Of a DNA stretch of 64,000 nt, positions 63,740 to 64,000 are shown one piece after another (positions within the stretch are counted from its first letter, which is position 1; every line of letters begins with the position of its first letter). The notes under the pieces were generated by a model that worked only from the letters and a program-made list of their open reading frames with translations, was not told the origin of the DNA and ran no database searches. The stretch is taken from the NCBI GenBank assembly GCA_018340805.1, contig JACMZG010001913.1, positions 37,847,799-37,911,798 of the forward strand. The letters run 5' to 3'. Source of the DNA: Microvelia longipes. Its lineage: Eukaryota; Arthropoda; Insecta; Hemiptera; Veliidae. The position numbers and the translations under genes were made by a program.

Positions 63740-64000
63740 AATATACAGAGTGGCTAACAGACTCAGGGCAAAATAAAAAAAAATCTTTTAAATCTGTTAG
63801 CCACTCTGTAATTTACAGAGTGGTTAACAGGCTATGGGCAAAATATTTGTTTTTTAATATGTTAGCCACTCTGTAATTTACAGAGTGGTTAACAGGCTAT
63901 GGGCAAAATATTTTTTTTAATATGTTAGCCACTCTGTAATTTACAGAGTGGTTAACGGGCTATGGGCAAAATAAAAAATCTTTTTAATCTGTTAATCCGC
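63740..64000. repeat. Tandem array of about 66-bp hairpin-forming units, runs off the window
   Basis: The unit is ACAGAGTGGTTAACAGGCTA, TGGGCAAAATATT, a T-rich stretch, then TGTTAGCCACTCTGTAATTT. CAGAGTGGCTAACAG and its complement occur in every unit, so each repeat and each junction is an inverted repeat. About four units are visible; the end of the array lies beyond the window. Confidence 0.88.

Overview
The window is nuclear DNA of an insect, most likely from a repeat-rich, AT-rich genome. Genes are split by GT-AG introns, long (TA)n tracts are common, and introns and intergenic DNA are full of LINE, MITE and foldback debris. The order cannot be fixed from the sequence alone.

Five protein-coding genes can be supported. 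(1) The last three exons of a GPALPP1-like gene (+, 478-2451; the 5' part lies outside the window). (2) Transaldolase (-, 9643-10608, one exon). (3) ARL3 (+, 11401-16050, six exons, 182 aa), divergent from transaldolase across a 792-bp intergenic region. (4) An unrecognised secreted protein (-, 19361-25942, seven coding exons, 380 aa), with likely 5' UTR exons near 28.7-29.0 kb. (5) An SH3BP5/parcas-type Rab11 exchange factor (+, 34018-46736, nine exons, 731 aa). A possible orphan terminal exon lies at 53448-53587. The genes look like unrelated housekeeping loci; only transaldolase/ARL3 may share a promoter region.

The rest is mobile-element material. LINE remnants: a broken ORF1 at 6.3-7.7 kb, an RT fragment at 16.7-17.1 kb (-), a CR1/Jockey-like 3' end at 44.7-45.3 kb, and a 5' UTR+ORF1 piece at 55.1-56.9 kb abutting an inverted ORF2 C-terminus at 56.9-57.2 kb. 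Non-autonomous families: (i) a repeat of about 1 kb carrying a 5S rRNA-derived segment, with five 5S-bearing copies and further fragments; (ii) a MITE starting CATAGAGATAT with 8-bp target duplications in three copies; (iii) foldback elements with CCAAGAGCC ends; (iv) several long-TIR elements; (v) short elements with hammerhead-core-like motifs; (vi) a tRNA-related SINE head. Tandem arrays of 33, 42, 53, 54, about 66 and 74 bp are also present.

The most unusual observations are the 5S-derived module inside a multi-copy repeat, the hammerhead-like cores (one inside a 230-bp element with 14-bp direct repeats), the nested foldback in a LINE ORF1, and the hairpin satellite that runs off the right end.
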